Shown here piece by piece: positions 8,404-18,887 of a DNA stretch of 64,000 nt. Position numbers and translations under genes: made by a program. The notes under the pieces are model-generated. The model did not search any database. It was not told where the DNA came from and saw nothing but the letters and a program-made list of their open reading frames with translations. The stretch is taken from assembly GCF_014192215.1 (NCBI RefSeq), contig NZ_JACHXP010000008.1, positions 1-64,000 on the forward strand, written 5' to 3'. Each line of letters opens with the position of its first letter. The stretch's first letter is position 1. This stretch comes from Halomonas cerina (GTDB taxonomy: Bacteria > Pseudomonadota > Gammaproteobacteria > Pseudomonadales > Halomonadaceae).

Positions 8404-11076
8404 TCACACCTCAAGCGGGTTGGGCTTATTGGGGTCGATGCCATACTTCTTGAGCGCCTCGCCCACGACCTTGCGATCCAGCTCACCGCGATCGGCCAGC
8501 GCCTTGAGCGCGGCCACGGTGACGAAGTAGCGATTGACCTCGAAGAAGTGACGCAGCTTCTCGCGGGTGTCGGAGCGGCCATAACCATCGGTGCCCAGCA
8601 CATGGTAGTCGGCGGGCACCCAGGCACGAACCTGGTCGGCGAACAGCTTCATGTAGTCGGTAGCGGCGATCGCCGGGCCCTGACGCCCCTCCAGGCACGC
8701 CGTGACATGCGGCTTGCCCGACTCGGCCTCGGGATTGATGAAGGCCTGGCGGTCGATCTCGAGGGCCTCGCGGCGCAGCTCGTTGAAGCTGGTGACGCTC
8801 CAGATGTCGGCACCCACGCCCCACTCCTCGGCGAGCAGCTCGGCGGCGGCCTCGACCTCGCGCAAGATGGTGCCCGAGCCCAGCAGTTGGACGCGCCCTT
8901 GATCGCCACGAGTCTCGCGCAACAGGTACATGCCCTTGATGATGTCCTCGGCGGGCACCTTATCGAGCGCGGGATGCTCGTAGTTCTCGTTCATCACCGT
9001 CAAGTAGTAGAAGCAGTTTTCCTTGTCGGTGAACATGCGCTTCAGGCCATCCTGGACGATCACCGCCACCTCGTGGGCATAGGTGGGATCGTAGCTGCGG
9101 CAGTTGGGGATCATCGAAGCCTGCAGGTGGCTGTGGCCATCCTGGTGCTGCAGGCCCTCGCCGTTGAGGGTGGTACGACCGGCGGTGCCACCGACCAAAA
9201 AGCCCCGCGCCTGCATGTCACCGGCCGCCCAGGCCAGGTCGCCGATGCGCTGGAAGCCAAACATCGAGTAGTAGACGTAGAACGGCAGCAGCGTGGTGGC
9301 GTTGTTCGAGTAGGAGGTCGCGGCGGCGATCCACGCCGACATGGCCCCGGCCTCGGAGATGCCCTCCTCGAGGATCTGCCCCTTCTGATCCTCCCGGTAG
9401 AACATGATCTGCCCCTTGTCCACCGGCTCGTACTTCTGCCCCTCGGAGGTGTAGATCCCCAACTGGCGGAACATGCCCTCCATGCCGAAGGTGCGCGCCT
9501 CGTCGGGAATGATCGGCACCACCCGGTCGCCGATCTTCTTGTCCTTGACCAGGCCATTGAGGATGCGCACGAAGGCCATGGTGGTGGAGACCTCGCGCCC
9601 CTTGGACCCCCCGGTCTGGGTGGCGAAGGTCTTGTCCTCCAGCGCCGGGATCGGCAGCGGATCGATCTCGCTGCGACGCGTCGGCAGGTAGCCGCCCAGG
9701 CGTTCGCGCTGCAAGTGCATGTACTTGAGCTCGGGGGAGTCGTCCTCGGGCTTGTAGTACGGCACCTCCTTGAGCTGCTCGTCGGACAGCGGAATACCGA
9801 AGCGGTCGCGGAACTTCCTGAGCGCCTCGTATTCCATGGTCTTGACTTGGTGGGCCTCCATGGCGGCCTCGCCTTCGCCGCCCCCCATGCCGTAACCCTT
9901 GACGGTATGCGCCAGGATCACGGTGGGCCGGCCATTGGCGTTCTGGGTCGCCTCATGGTAGGCCGCATAGACCTTGAACGGATCGTGGCCCCCCCGGTTG
10001 AGCTTCCAGATGTCCTCGTCGGACAGGTCCTTGACCATCTCGGCGGTTTCCGGGTACTTGCCGAAGAAGTGCTCGCGGGTGTAGGCACCGCCGAGGGCCT
10101 TGTAGTTCTGGTACTCGCCGTCGACCGCCTCGTCCATGCGCTTTTGCAGGATACCTTTCTTGTCCTTCTCGAACAGCGGATCCCACAGGCGGCCCCAGAC
10201 CACCTTGAGCACGTTCCAGCCAGCGCCGCGGAACACGCCCTCGAGCTCGTCGATGATCCGCGAGTTGCCGCGTACCGGGCCATCGAGACGCTGCAGGTTG
10301 CAGTTGACGACGAAGATGAGGTTGTCGAGCTTCTCGCGGCTCGCCAGGTGGATGGCCCCCAGGGATTCCGGCTCGTCGCACTCGCCGTCCCCCATAAAGC
10401 ACCAGATCTTGCGATCGTGCATGGCCTTGAGTTCGCGCGCATCCAGGTACTTCATCACGTGCGCCTGATAGATGGCCTGGATCGGCCCCAGCCCCATGGA
10501 CACGGTGGGGAACTGCCAGAAGTCCGGCATCAGCCAGGGGTGAGGGTAGGACGAGAGCCCGTCGCCGTCCACCTCCTGGCGGTACTTGTCCATCTGCTCT
10601 TCGGTGAGACGCCCCTCGAGGTAGGCACGGGCATAGACGCCCGGCGCCACGTGCCCCTGGATATACACCAGGTCACCCTCGAAATCACCGCTGGGGGCGC
10701 GAAAGAAGTGGTTGAACCCCACGTCATAGAGCGTCGCCGCCGACATGAAGCTAGCGATGTGCCCGCCCAGCCCCGGATGGGCCCGATTGTTGCGGATCAC
10801 CTGGGCAATGGCGTTGTAGCGGATCAACGAGCGGATGCGCCGCTCCATGAAGAGATCGCCCGGCATCGGTGCCTCGCGGTGCACCGGGATGGTATTGCGA
10901 TGCGGGGTGGTCACCGAGAAGGGGACCTGCATGCCGTCACGCCGCACACGGTCGGCCAGGCGGGTCATCAGGTACCGGGCACGACCCTCGCCCTCACGAT
11001 CCAGCACCGATTCCAGGGAGTCCAGCCATTCCGTGGTTTCGACCGGATCGAGATCCTCTCTTGTCTCCAGACTCAT
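8404..11076 (-). CDS. aceE: Pyruvate dehydrogenase E1 component, homodimeric type
   Basis: An 890-residue protein, close to E. coli AceE (887). It decarboxylates pyruvate with thiamine diphosphate and passes the acetyl group to AceF. The ThDP motif is visible as GDGECDEPES ... NCNLQ, and the N-terminus has the family's PVETTEWLDSL-type opening. It is the first gene of an aceE-aceF pair; no E3 (lpd) gene is present here, so E3 must be encoded elsewhere. No pdhR regulator gene is nearby. Confidence 0.97.
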   Translation of the reverse strand: MSLETREDLDPVETTEWLDSLESVLDREGEGRARYLMTRLADRVRRDGMQVPFSVTTPHRNTIPVHREAPMPGDLFMERRIRSLIRYNAIAQVIRNNRAHPGLGGHIASFMSAATLYDVGFNHFFRAPSGDFEGDLVYIQGHVAPGVYARAYLEGRLTEEQMDKYRQEVDGDGLSSYPHPWLMPDFWQFPTVSMGLGPIQAIYQAHVMKYLDARELKAMHDRKIWCFMGDGECDEPESLGAIHLASREKLDNLIFVVNCNLQRLDGPVRGNSRIIDELEGVFRGAGWNVLKVVWGRLWDPLFEKDKKGILQKRMDEAVDGEYQNYKALGGAYTREHFFGKYPETAEMVKDLSDEDIWKLNRGGHDPFKVYAAYHEATQNANGRPTVILAHTVKGYGMGGGEGEAAMEAHQVKTMEYEALRKFRDRFGIPLSDEQLKEVPYYKPEDDSPELKYMHLQRERLGGYLPTRRSEIDPLPIPALEDKTFATQTGGSKGREVSTTMAFVRILNGLVKDKKIGDRVVPIIPDEARTFGMEGMFRQLGIYTSEGQKYEPVDKGQIMFYREDQKGQILEEGISEAGAMSAWIAAATSYSNNATTLLPFYVYYSMFGFQRIGDLAWAAGDMQARGFLVGGTAGRTTLNGEGLQHQDGHSHLQASMIPNCRSYDPTYAHEVAVIVQDGLKRMFTDKENCFYYLTVMNENYEHPALDKVPAEDIIKGMYLLRETRGDQGRVQLLGSGTILREVEAAAELLAEEWGVGADIWSVTSFNELRREALEIDRQAFINPEAESGKPHVTACLEGRQGPAIAATDYMKLFADQVRAWVPADYHVLGTDGYGRSDTREKLRHFFEVNRYFVTVAALKALADRGELDRKVVGEALKKYGIDPNKPNPLEV

Positions 11077-11389
11077 AGACGTCTCTCCGAATGACGATGG
11101 GGACTACCACCCCACGGGTGGGGCGAATAACGCTGCGGTTCGATAGGAACCGTAAACGCCATTGTGTAGTTGTTTTACAAGACAGTGCGGACCTGCCGCC
11201 ACATGCGGGCGAAGATACCGGAAACCCTACCTTCTGCCAATCCAAGATATATTGGAAATGGCTTCCATAAATTTAACATTGCACCTCAGCACAGGATGTT
11301 ACCGCCTTCCTACCTCGGGAACCGACCTGATGTCAGGCAGTTGTAGCCCAACTACCGTATGAATCGAACGTGCCAAACGCCGTGAACGA
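11077..11389. other. Upstream region of aceE, no gene
   Basis: This gap holds the aceE leader and promoter. It contains a dyad CCAAGATATATTGG (11242-11255) and a short GC hairpin (CCACCC / GGGTGG, 11107-11121), either of which could be regulatory. Neither matches the classical PdhR operator (TTGGTNNNACCAA). It is locally AT-richer than the flanks. No coding sequence is supported. Confidence 0.6.
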
Positions 11390-11962
11390 TCAAGCGCCCC
11401 GATCGCGTAGTCTTTCCAACGTCTGGCGGAAGAAGGCCCAGTCGAAGGCGGGGCCCGGGTCGCGCTTGCGCAGTGGGGCGACGTGGGCATGGCCGGTGAT
11501 ACGCTCGGCCGTGAGGGCCGGGTAGGCCGTCAGCAGGGACGCGGTGGCCTTGGCCAGCGCTCGGTACTGGGCGGCGGTGTAGGGAGTGACCTCGTCGCCT
11601 TCCAGCTCGATGCCCACAGCGAAGTCGTTGAGCGCCTGGCGCTCGCGCGTGCCGTCCCGCCATCGGGAACGACCGGCATGCCAGGCCCGCGCCTCGAAGG
11701 GCACGAACTGCACGCATTCACCGTCGCGACGGATCAACAGGTGCGCCGAGACCTCGAGCCCGGCGATCTCGGCGAAGAAGGGGTGCGCGGCCGGGTCCAG
11801 GCGGTTGGTGAAGAGTCGCTCGATGCTGTCGCCACCGAACTCGCCCGGTGGCAGGCTGATGGAATGCACCACCAGCAGCGAGACCTCTCCTTCCGGGCGC
11901 TGATCACAGTTGGGTGAGGGAACCCGGCGGGCCCCCTCGAGCCATCCCGCTCCGATATGCAT
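11390..11962 (-). CDS. ampD: 1,6-anhydro-N-acetylmuramyl-L-alanine amidase AmpD
   Basis: A 190-residue zinc amidase that cleaves the peptide from anhydro-muropeptides in the cytoplasm during cell-wall recycling, and so controls AmpR-type beta-lactamase induction. Zinc ligands are recognisable in VVHSISLP, GHAHVAP and the C-terminal DPGPAFDW. The start at 11962 (MHIGAGWLEGARR) matches the AmpD N-terminus and has AGGGGAA upstream; eight extra in-frame codons upstream look spurious. It is divergent from nadC, a common gammaproteobacterial neighbour. Confidence 0.94.
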   Translation of the reverse strand: MHIGAGWLEGARRVPSPNCDQRPEGEVSLLVVHSISLPPGEFGGDSIERLFTNRLDPAAHPFFAEIAGLEVSAHLLIRRDGECVQFVPFEARAWHAGRSRWRDGTRERQALNDFAVGIELEGDEVTPYTAAQYRALAKATASLLTAYPALTAERITGHAHVAPLRKRDPGPAFDWAFFRQTLERLRDRGA

Positions 11963-11971
11963 GGTGTTCCC

Positions 11972-12892
<921 letters not shown>

Positions 12893-12899
12893 CGCCCGC

Positions 12900-13622
12900 A
12901 TGAGCGACATGTCCCACGAGGCCTTCGCGATGACGCCCATCGGGTACCTCGAGAGTGACTTTCCCGACAAGTTCGGCATTCCCCGCCAGCCGGGCCTCGC
13001 CGAGGCCGCCCGGGCCCGCCTGGTGCTGACCCCGCCCTTCGACGACCCGCTAGGCGTACGCGGCCTGGAGGCCTTCAGCCATCTGTGGCTGACCTTCGTC
13101 TTCCACCGCAGTCCCGAGCGCTGGACGCCCCTGGTGCGCCCACCGCGCCTCGGGGGCAACGCCAAGGTGGGGGTCTTCGCGAGCCGCAGCACCCACCGGC
13201 CCAACCGGCTGGGGCTGTCGCTGGTCGAGCTCGACGACATCGACACAGGCGGCGGGGTGAGCCTGACACTTCGCGGTGCCGACCTGGTGGACGGCACCCC
13301 GGTGCTGGACATCAAGCCCTACCTGCCGTGGGTCGAGGCACGCCCCGAGGCCCGAGCCGGCTTCGCCCCGGCCCCCCCGCCCGCACTCCCCGTGCGCTTC
13401 ACCCGCGACGCCGAGGCCGCCCTCGCCACTCGGACGGACCGTGACACCCTGCGCGCCTTGATCACCCAGGTGCTGGCCCAGGATCCCCGCCCCGCCTACC
13501 GCCGGGGAGCCGAGACGCGGGTCTACGGGGTATCGCTGCGTGACGTCGACGTGCGTTTCCGGGCCGTGGCCACCGCCGAGGACGAGACGTTGCTGGAGGT
13601 GGTCGAGATCGTGGCGGTGTAG
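12900..13622 (+). CDS. trmO: tRNA (N6-threonylcarbamoyladenosine(37)-N6)-methyltransferase TrmO
   Basis: A 240-residue protein of the TsaA/YaeB/TrmO family, which methylates t6A37 of tRNA-Thr using SAM. The N-terminal SAM domain shows PIGYLESDFPDKFGIPRQPG, FSHLWLTFVFH and RSTHRPNRLGLS, and the C-terminal domain has RRGAETRVYGVSL. The ATG is eight bases after the nadC stop, so the two are probably cotranscribed. Its t6A substrate depends on TsaB, also encoded in this window. Confidence 0.9.
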   Translation: MSDMSHEAFAMTPIGYLESDFPDKFGIPRQPGLAEAARARLVLTPPFDDPLGVRGLEAFSHLWLTFVFHRSPERWTPLVRPPRLGGNAKVGVFASRSTHRPNRLGLSLVELDDIDTGGGVSLTLRGADLVDGTPVLDIKPYLPWVEARPEARAGFAPAPPPALPVRFTRDAEAALATRTDRDTLRALITQVLAQDPRPAYRRGAETRVYGVSLRDVDVRFRAVATAEDETLLEVVEIVAV

Positions 13623-13635
13623 ACGCCGGAGACGA

Positions 13636-13660
13636 CGATGCCTTCACCGGGAGGGCATCG
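13636..13660. terminator. Weak hairpin between trmO and purC
   Basis: CGATGCC and GGCATCG form a 7-bp stem with an 11-nt loop in the convergent gap. There is no clear U-tract. Confidence 0.35.
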
Positions 13661-13685
13661 GAGGTAGGCCGGATAAGCCGATGGC

Positions 13686-14399
13686 TCAGTCGAACTCGAC
13701 GCCGATGCGACGGCCCACTTCCTCATAGGACTCGATCACGTTGCCCAGCCCCTGACGGAAGCGGTCCTTGTCGAGCTTCTCGCGGGTCTTGGCATCCCAC
13801 AGCCGGCAGCCATCCGGGGAGAACTCGTCACCCAGCACGATCTTGCCCTGGAAGACACCGAACTCGAGCTTGTAGTCCACCAGCAGCAGGCCGCCGTCGG
13901 CGAACAGCGCCTTGAGCACCTCGTTGACCCGGAAGGTCAGGGCCTTCATCTCGGCGAGTTGCTCGGGGGTCGCCCAGCCGAAGGTCTCGGCCAGGGACTC
14001 GTTGATCATCGGGTCGTGGAACTCGTCATTCTTGAGGAACAGCTGGAAGGTCGGCGGGTTGAGCTCGCGGCCTTCCTCCACGCCGAGGGTCTTGACCAGG
14101 CTGCCCGCGGCGAGGTTGCGTACCACGCACTCCACGGGGATCATCTCGAGGTTCTTGACCACGCACTCGGTATCGGAGAGCAGGCCTTCGAAGTGGGTGG
14201 GAATCCCCGCCTCCTGAAGCTTGCCCATGATAAAGGCATTGAAGCGGTTGTTGACCTTGCCCTTGCGCTCGAGGGACTCCATGCGCCGGCCATCGAAGGC
14301 GCTGGTATCGTCGCGGAAGTGCAGGATCAAGCGATCCGGATCATCGGTGGCGAAGACCGACTTGGCCTTGCCGGCATAGAGTTCTTGGCGCTTTTCCAT
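13686..14399 (-). CDS. purC: Phosphoribosylaminoimidazole-succinocarboxamide synthase
   Basis: A 237-residue SAICAR synthetase, which joins CAIR and aspartate with ATP in purine synthesis. The start ([14 protein letters not shown]), the SAICAR blocks ([30 protein letters not shown]) and the length match the bacterial enzyme. It closes the dapA-bamC-MBL-purC cluster; in E. coli purC follows bamC directly, so the MBL gene is inserted here. Confidence 0.96.
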   Translation of the reverse strand: MEKRQELYAGKAKSVFATDDPDRLILHFRDDTSAFDGRRMESLERKGKVNNRFNAFIMGKLQEAGIPTHFEGLLSDTECVVKNLEMIPVECVVRNLAAGSLVKTLGVEEGRELNPPTFQLFLKNDEFHDPMINESLAETFGWATPEQLAEMKALTFRVNEVLKALFADGGLLLVDYKLEFGVFQGKIVLGDEFSPDGCRLWDAKTREKLDKDRFRQGLGNVIESYEEVGRRIGVEFD

Positions 14400-14438
14400 G
14401 GGAAGCCTCCACAGGCGGTAGATAATAGGGTGCGGGTG

Positions 14439-15239
14439 TCAGGTGATCGCCTGCCAGTCCAGCCCCGGGTCCTGGGCGGCCATCGTCAGGCGTGAATCGT
14501 CGCCGTCGAGCAGGGGCACCAGGGCCTCCAGGGCCAGTTCGGGGCGGTTGTTGTGTTCCGACAGGTGCGAACAGACGATGCGCTGCAACCGGTCCAGCCC
14601 CAGCCGCCGAAGGAGCCAGGCGGCCTGGGCGTTGGCCAGGTGGCCCCACTGGCCACCGACCCGGCGCTTGAGGCGCGGCGGGTAGGGACCGGTCTGCAAC
14701 AGGTGGACATCGTGATTGCACTCCAGCAGCAGGGCATCACAGCCGCGGAAGGCCTCGATGACATGCACGCTGGGATGGCCCAGGTCGGTGAGCAGGCCGA
14801 GGCGCCGGCCGGCGGCGGCCAGGCGAAACTGCACCGGTTCCCGGGCATCATGGGGTACGGTGACCGGGTCGATCTCGATCCCCTTCACCCGGAAGCGCGC
14901 CTGAGGGGTGATCCAGTGACGAGAGGGCACCTCGCCGAGCCTGCCCGACAGCCAGGTGCCCGGCGTCAGATAAACCGGGACGCCGTGGCGGCGCGCCAGG
15001 GGGCCGACGCCGCGCAGGTGGTCCCTATGCTCATGGGTGACCAGCACGGCATCGAGCTGCCCGGGATGCAGGCCGAGCCGGGCGAGGCGCCGCTCGGCCT
15101 CGCGCAGCCCGAAGCCACAGTCGACCAGCAGGTGTGTCTCGCCGTCGCTGACCAGAGTGGCATTGCCCTTGCTGCCGCTGCCCAGCGAGGCGAAACGCAG
15201 CCGGTCGCGTGCCCCTGCCGTCGATGCCGCTGCTTCCAT
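14439..15239 (-). CDS. MBL-fold metallo-hydrolase, YycJ/WalJ-like
   Basis: A 266-residue metallo-beta-lactamase fold protein. The metal motif THEHRDH (HxHxDH) and the N-terminal LGSGSKGNATLV of the YycJ/WalJ group are visible, with further metal ligands in LECNHD and CSHLSEHN. Related proteins are proposed nucleases or exonuclease-like hydrolases; the substrate here is not known. Its ATG overlaps the bamC stop by one base (TGATG), implying translational coupling, and purC lies 39 bp downstream. Confidence 0.85.
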   Translation of the reverse strand: MEAAASTAGARDRLRFASLGSGSKGNATLVSDGETHLLVDCGFGLREAERRLARLGLHPGQLDAVLVTHEHRDHLRGVGPLARRHGVPVYLTPGTWLSGRLGEVPSRHWITPQARFRVKGIEIDPVTVPHDAREPVQFRLAAAGRRLGLLTDLGHPSVHVIEAFRGCDALLLECNHDVHLLQTGPYPPRLKRRVGGQWGHLANAQAAWLLRRLGLDRLQRIVCSHLSEHNNRPELALEALVPLLDGDDSRLTMAAQDPGLDWQAIT

Positions 15240-16204
15240 CAGCGCAGCAGGCTCGCCATCCGCTCGAGCAGTTCTCGCCGATCCTCGGCGGAGAGCTCGT
15301 CCGTGTCGGCGGGCCGGACGCGCAACACGGTCCGCTCGGGACCCCTGGCCTCCAGCACTACACGGATGCGCTGTGGCGATTCCTGGCCCAGGCTGACCAG
15401 GGTGCCCAGCAAGCCGGTGCTGCGCTCGCTCAGGGTCATGTAGTCGACCAGGAAGGTATGCGCCTTTGCATCACGCTCGATCAGCTCGCGACGTCCCGCC
15501 ACCGAGAAATCGGCCGCCAGCTGGTGGCTCAGCTCGGCCCAGGTACGATCGATGTCGACGGGCACCATCACCTGCCATTCGCCTCCCTGCTGCATGAGGC
15601 GCGGACGGGGATAGTCCCCGACCGGCTGGGTCGCCAGGGACGAGGCGCTGGCGGCCACGTGGCGCGACGCGAGATGCCGCGACAGGGCCTGCAGACAGCG
15701 GGACACCGGCCTGCCGCCCTGCTCGCAGCGCACCTCGCTGACGCCAGGGCGCAGGCCAGGATGCACGACGAGCCGCACCTGGTCGGTCTCGAGTACGCCG
15801 CGGGCAGAATCGCGGTTGACGACCTCGAGACCGCGCAGACGGGCGAAGCGCTCGAGCTCGGGCCACACCGCCGCTGGCTCCGCGCCGACCACCAGCCAGC
15901 GCTGCTCGCCGATCTCGCGACGCTCCACGGCCCCGGCCTCTAGCCCACGGGCGGCCGAGAGCGGCTGCGGCCGCGGCGCCTCGAATGCGTCGCCCCGAGT
16001 CTGGAGCGGCACCGCGGCCTCGGGCACCGGCATGGCGTCGCGGTAACGTCGGGACTCGCGGGCGTCCGGCAGCACCAGGGGCGCACTCTCCTCGGCCTCG
16101 ACGTAGTCGGCCTGACGGTCATCGTAGTAGCCCTCCCGGGCACAGCCGGCCAGAGCCAGGGCGATGACCGCCGTCAGCGGCATCCATTTCAGCGCAGCGC
16201 TCAC
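15239..16204 (-). CDS. bamC: Outer membrane protein assembly factor BamC (lipoprotein)
   Basis: A GTG at 16204 overlaps the dapA stop as GTGA. It gives a 321-residue protein with a lipoprotein signal: a lysine at 6, a hydrophobic core and lipobox LALAGC with the lipidated Cys at 21. Starting at the later ATG would remove the positive charge, so the GTG is preferred. BamC is an accessory lipoprotein of the BAM complex that inserts outer-membrane beta-barrels. Two helix-grip domains make up the rest in the family. The dapA-bamC order is the classical gammaproteobacterial one and is the main support, because BamC sequences diverge fast. Confidence 0.85.
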   Translation of the reverse strand: MSAALKWMPLTAVIALALAGCAREGYYDDRQADYVEAEESAPLVLPDARESRRYRDAMPVPEAAVPLQTRGDAFEAPRPQPLSAARGLEAGAVERREIGEQRWLVVGAEPAAVWPELERFARLRGLEVVNRDSARGVLETDQVRLVVHPGLRPGVSEVRCEQGGRPVSRCLQALSRHLASRHVAASASSLATQPVGDYPRPRLMQQGGEWQVMVPVDIDRTWAELSHQLAADFSVAGRRELIERDAKAHTFLVDYMTLSERSTGLLGTLVSLGQESPQRIRVVLEARGPERTVLRVRPADTDELSAEDRRELLERMASLLR

Positions 16205-17085
16205 TCCTCCACCACCCCGGCCAGTTGCATGGCCTCGCTGACGGTGGAGTGGTACTTCTCCGACAACCAGGTGAGCGGCAGGCGGATGCCTGGCGCCATG
16301 AGCCCCATGTGATTCAGCGCCCACTTCACCGGGATCGGGTTGGACTCGATGCCCAGGTTGGTGTGCAGGGGCATCAGGCGGGTATTGATCTGGTGGGCCC
16401 GATCGGCCTGCCCGGCCACCGCCGCCAGGCAGAGCTCGTGCATGGCGCGCGGGGCGACATTCGCGCTCACCGAGATGTCGCCGTGGCCCCCCATGAGCAT
16501 GAACTCGCAGGCGGTGGCATCATCACCAGAGTAGAGCATGAAGCCGCTGCCCTCGAGGCGCGCGATGAGGTCCTCGGCACGCTCGAGGTTGCCGGTGGCA
16601 TCCTTGAGGCCGATGATGTTGTCCACCTTAGCCAGGCGCAGCACGGTCTCGTTGTAGAGATCGGAACAGGTGCGGCCCGGCACATTGTACAGGATCACCG
16701 GCAGCTTGCTGCCCTCGGCCACCGCCTTGAAGTGCAGGTAGAGCCCTTCCTGGGTCGGCTTGTTGTAGTAGGGACACACCGAGAGGCAATAATCGGCCCC
16801 CACCTCGCTGGCATAGCGCGCCAGCTCGACCGCCTCCGAGGTGGCGTTGGCGCCGGTGCCGGCGATCACCGGAATGCGACCATCGACCTCCTCCACCACG
16901 GTACGGATCACGTCGAAGTGCTCGGCGAAGGACATGGTGGTCGGCTCACCGGTGGTCCCCGCCGCGACGATGCCATCGGTCCCGTTCTCGAGGTGAAAGT
17001 TCACCAGGCGGCGCAGGGCCTCCCAGTCGATGTCGCCGTTAACCTTCATCGGCGTCGCCAGCGCGACGATACTACCCGTGATCAT
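16201..17085 (-). CDS. dapA: 4-hydroxy-tetrahydrodipicolinate synthase
   Basis: A 294-residue class I aldolase. It condenses pyruvate with aspartate semialdehyde, the first committed step to diaminopimelate and lysine. GTTGEPTT, the active-site tyrosine in YNVPGRT and the Schiff-base lysine in IGLKDATG are present. It is first in the dapA-bamC-MBL-purC string. The DNA upstream carries a truncated bcp instead of the usual neighbouring genes. Confidence 0.97.
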   Translation of the reverse strand: MITGSIVALATPMKVNGDIDWEALRRLVNFHLENGTDGIVAAGTTGEPTTMSFAEHFDVIRTVVEEVDGRIPVIAGTGANATSEAVELARYASEVGADYCLSVCPYYNKPTQEGLYLHFKAVAEGSKLPVILYNVPGRTCSDLYNETVLRLAKVDNIIGLKDATGNLERAEDLIARLEGSGFMLYSGDDATACEFMLMGGHGDISVSANVAPRAMHELCLAAVAGQADRAHQINTRLMPLHTNLGIESNPIPVKWALNHMGLMAPGIRLPLTWLSEKYHSTVSEAMQLAGVVEE

Positions 17086-17305
17086 CCTCTCGATTCCTCT
17101 CGCTTCGCCTGCATTGCCGCCTCGGTGGCCGCGGCCATCGTTCAGGGGGGGAGCCGGCCCGACACCGAAGGCCGGACACCAGACGACAAATGGTACTCAG
17201 CGGCCGTGACCCTGTACAGCCGCGACTTTACAGCGCCCTGCACAGCGCCCTGCGGGTTGCGTGTAATCAGGGGTTTGTCTCGCCCCATCTTCCGGAGGAA
17301 CGCCC

Positions 17306-17393
17306 ATGAGCGTCAGCATCGGCCAGCCCGTTCCCGACTTCACCGCCACGGCCACCGGCGACACCCTCGTGACCCTGTCGGCTCGCACCGGGG
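17306..17393 (+). pseudogene. bcp: 5' fragment of bcp (peroxiredoxin), truncated
   Basis: A good ribosome site (CGGAGGAA) precedes an ATG that opens MSVSIGQPVPDFTATATGD, a typical thiol peroxidase Bcp/PrxQ start. The likeness ends after about 27 codons, near LSARTG, just where the convergent perM gene stops. The frame then runs antisense through the perM end to a stop at 17474-17476. The catalytic cysteine region is absent. A 12-bp tandem duplication (ACAGCGCCCTGC twice, 17230-17253) lies upstream. It is read as the relic of a deletion that removed the rest of bcp. Confidence 0.75.
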
Positions 17394-18494
17394 TCACTTA
17401 TCGGCCAGGGCCTTGTCGGTCTGCAGCCGCTGGCGCTGCTGGATGCCCCGAGGCCAGGCATAGACCAGCGCCTTGAGCAGGGTCGCCAGGGGAATGGCGA
17501 AGAAGACCCCCCAGAAGCCCCAGATGCCACCGAAGAACAGCACCGCCAGGATGATCGATACCGGGTGCAGGTTGACCGCTTCCGAGTACAGGATCGGCAC
17601 CAGCACGTTGCCGTCCAGCGCCTGGATCACGCCGTAGGCGATCAGCACGTAGAGGAACTCGTCGCTGATGCCGAAGTGGAAGCCGGCCACGGCTGCCACC
17701 GGCAGGGTGGCCACCGCCGCGCCGATAAAGGGGACCAGCACGGATAAGCCCACCAGCACGGCCAGCAGGGCCGTGTAGGGCAGCCCGAAGAAGGCGAAGG
17801 TGAAGAAGGTCACGGTGCCGACGATGGCGATCTCGGTGACCTTGCCGCGCACGTAGTTGGCGATCTGGTCATCCATCTCCTGCCAGATGCGGGTCATCAG
17901 CTCGCGGCGCTGCGGCAGCAGGGAGACGGTGAAGCTTACCAGGCGATCCCGGTCCTTGAGCATGAAGAACACCAGGATCGGCACCAGTACCAGGTAGATG
18001 ATCAGGCTCACGACATTGCCCAGCGAGGCCAGCGACAGGGTCAGGGCGCGCTGGCCGAGCTGGGTCACCTCGCGGCCGGCCATGCCGATCCAGTCCTGGA
18101 TCTGGTCCGGGGTCACCAGCTGGGGATAACGGGCCTGGAGGTCATCCAGCAGCCGCTGGCCGCTGGCAAACATGCGCGGCGTCTCCTGGACCAGGTTGAC
18201 CAGCTGGTTCCAGATCAGCGGCAGCAGCACCAGCGCCATGGCCAGCAGGACGCCGATGAAGGCCAGATAGACGAGCATCACCGCCAAAAAATGCGGCACA
18301 TGGCGACGCGTCAGGGCGTTCACGCCGCCCTGCAGCAGGAAGGCGATCACCAGGGCGGTGAGGAAGGGGGCGAGCATCCGCCCGAGCCAGATCACCACGG
18401 CAAACCCCAACACCAGCACCACCAGCAGGATCAGCGCCTCCTCGTCGGAGAAGTAGTGCTCGACCCAGCTACGGAACACCGACCTCAGGGTCAT
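17394..18494 (-). CDS. AI-2E/PerM family membrane protein
   Basis: A 366-residue integral membrane protein with a hydrophobic N-terminal pair, a soluble stretch around residues 110-170 and a C-terminal group of membrane helices. The family glycine/proline-rich blocks are visible (VLVPFIGAAVATLP and GNVLVPILYSEAVNLHP). PerM/AI-2E family members are putative transporters or permeases; some export quorum signals or act as sodium/proton antiporters, and no substrate can be assigned here. Its ATG overlaps the tusA-like stop by four bases. Confidence 0.85.
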   Translation of the reverse strand: MTLRSVFRSWVEHYFSDEEALILLVVLVLGFAVVIWLGRMLAPFLTALVIAFLLQGGVNALTRRHVPHFLAVMLVYLAFIGVLLAMALVLLPLIWNQLVNLVQETPRMFASGQRLLDDLQARYPQLVTPDQIQDWIGMAGREVTQLGQRALTLSLASLGNVVSLIIYLVLVPILVFFMLKDRDRLVSFTVSLLPQRRELMTRIWQEMDDQIANYVRGKVTEIAIVGTVTFFTFAFFGLPYTALLAVLVGLSVLVPFIGAAVATLPVAAVAGFHFGISDEFLYVLIAYGVIQALDGNVLVPILYSEAVNLHPVSIILAVLFFGGIWGFWGVFFAIPLATLLKALVYAWPRGIQQRQRLQTDKALADK

Positions 18495-18739
18495 GGGGCC
18501 TGCTCCCCCCCCTTGCGGATCCAGTAGTGGTAGACATCGCCACGTTCCTCCCGGCCCAGCATCTCATGGGCACTCTGGGCCACGAAGGTGTCGAAGTCGC
18601 GCCAGGAGCCCGCATCGGTAGCCTGCACTTCCAGCAGCTGGCCAGGCGTGAGGCGGGCGAGCGCCTGCTTGGCCTTGAGCAGCGGCAGTGGACAGGGAAG
18701 ACCCCGGGCGTCGAGCACATCATCGGGTTGCACAGCCAT
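18491..18739 (-). CDS. TusA/SirA family sulfur-carrier-like protein
   Basis: An 82-residue protein with the family CPxP motif (GLPCPLPLLKAKQAL), whose cysteine carries persulfide sulfur in TusA. TusA-type proteins feed sulfur to tRNA 2-thiolation or molybdenum-cofactor pathways. The gene is coupled to the downstream perM gene. A tusA-like gene beside bepA and perM is, from memory, also the Pseudomonas arrangement, so this may be the paralogue linked to molybdoenzyme maturation rather than the tRNA-dedicated TusA. Confidence 0.85.
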   Translation of the reverse strand: MAVQPDDVLDARGLPCPLPLLKAKQALARLTPGQLLEVQATDAGSWRDFDTFVAQSAHEMLGREERGDVYHYWIRKGGEQAP

Positions 18740-18887
18740 GTTGTCTCCCAGGAAAATGCCAGAGGCATGCCGAAGGCCCCTCGGGCTCTAGCCGGCATGA
18801 ATCCTAGGGATTTAAAGGCACTTTGCAGGGTGAATCAATGTCACAGCCTCATCTTCACCCGAGGCGATGCCATCGACGAGGAAGGCC

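Noticed and set aside
7513..11094. Long plus-strand frame of 1193 codons opposite aceE-aceF
   Set aside because: It is antisense to two confidently identified genes; the His/Gly/Leu-rich translation is a GC-skew shadow.
11107..11255. PdhR operator upstream of aceE
   Set aside because: The CCAA..TTGG dyad has a 6-bp AT spacer and does not match the TTGGTNNNACCAA consensus.
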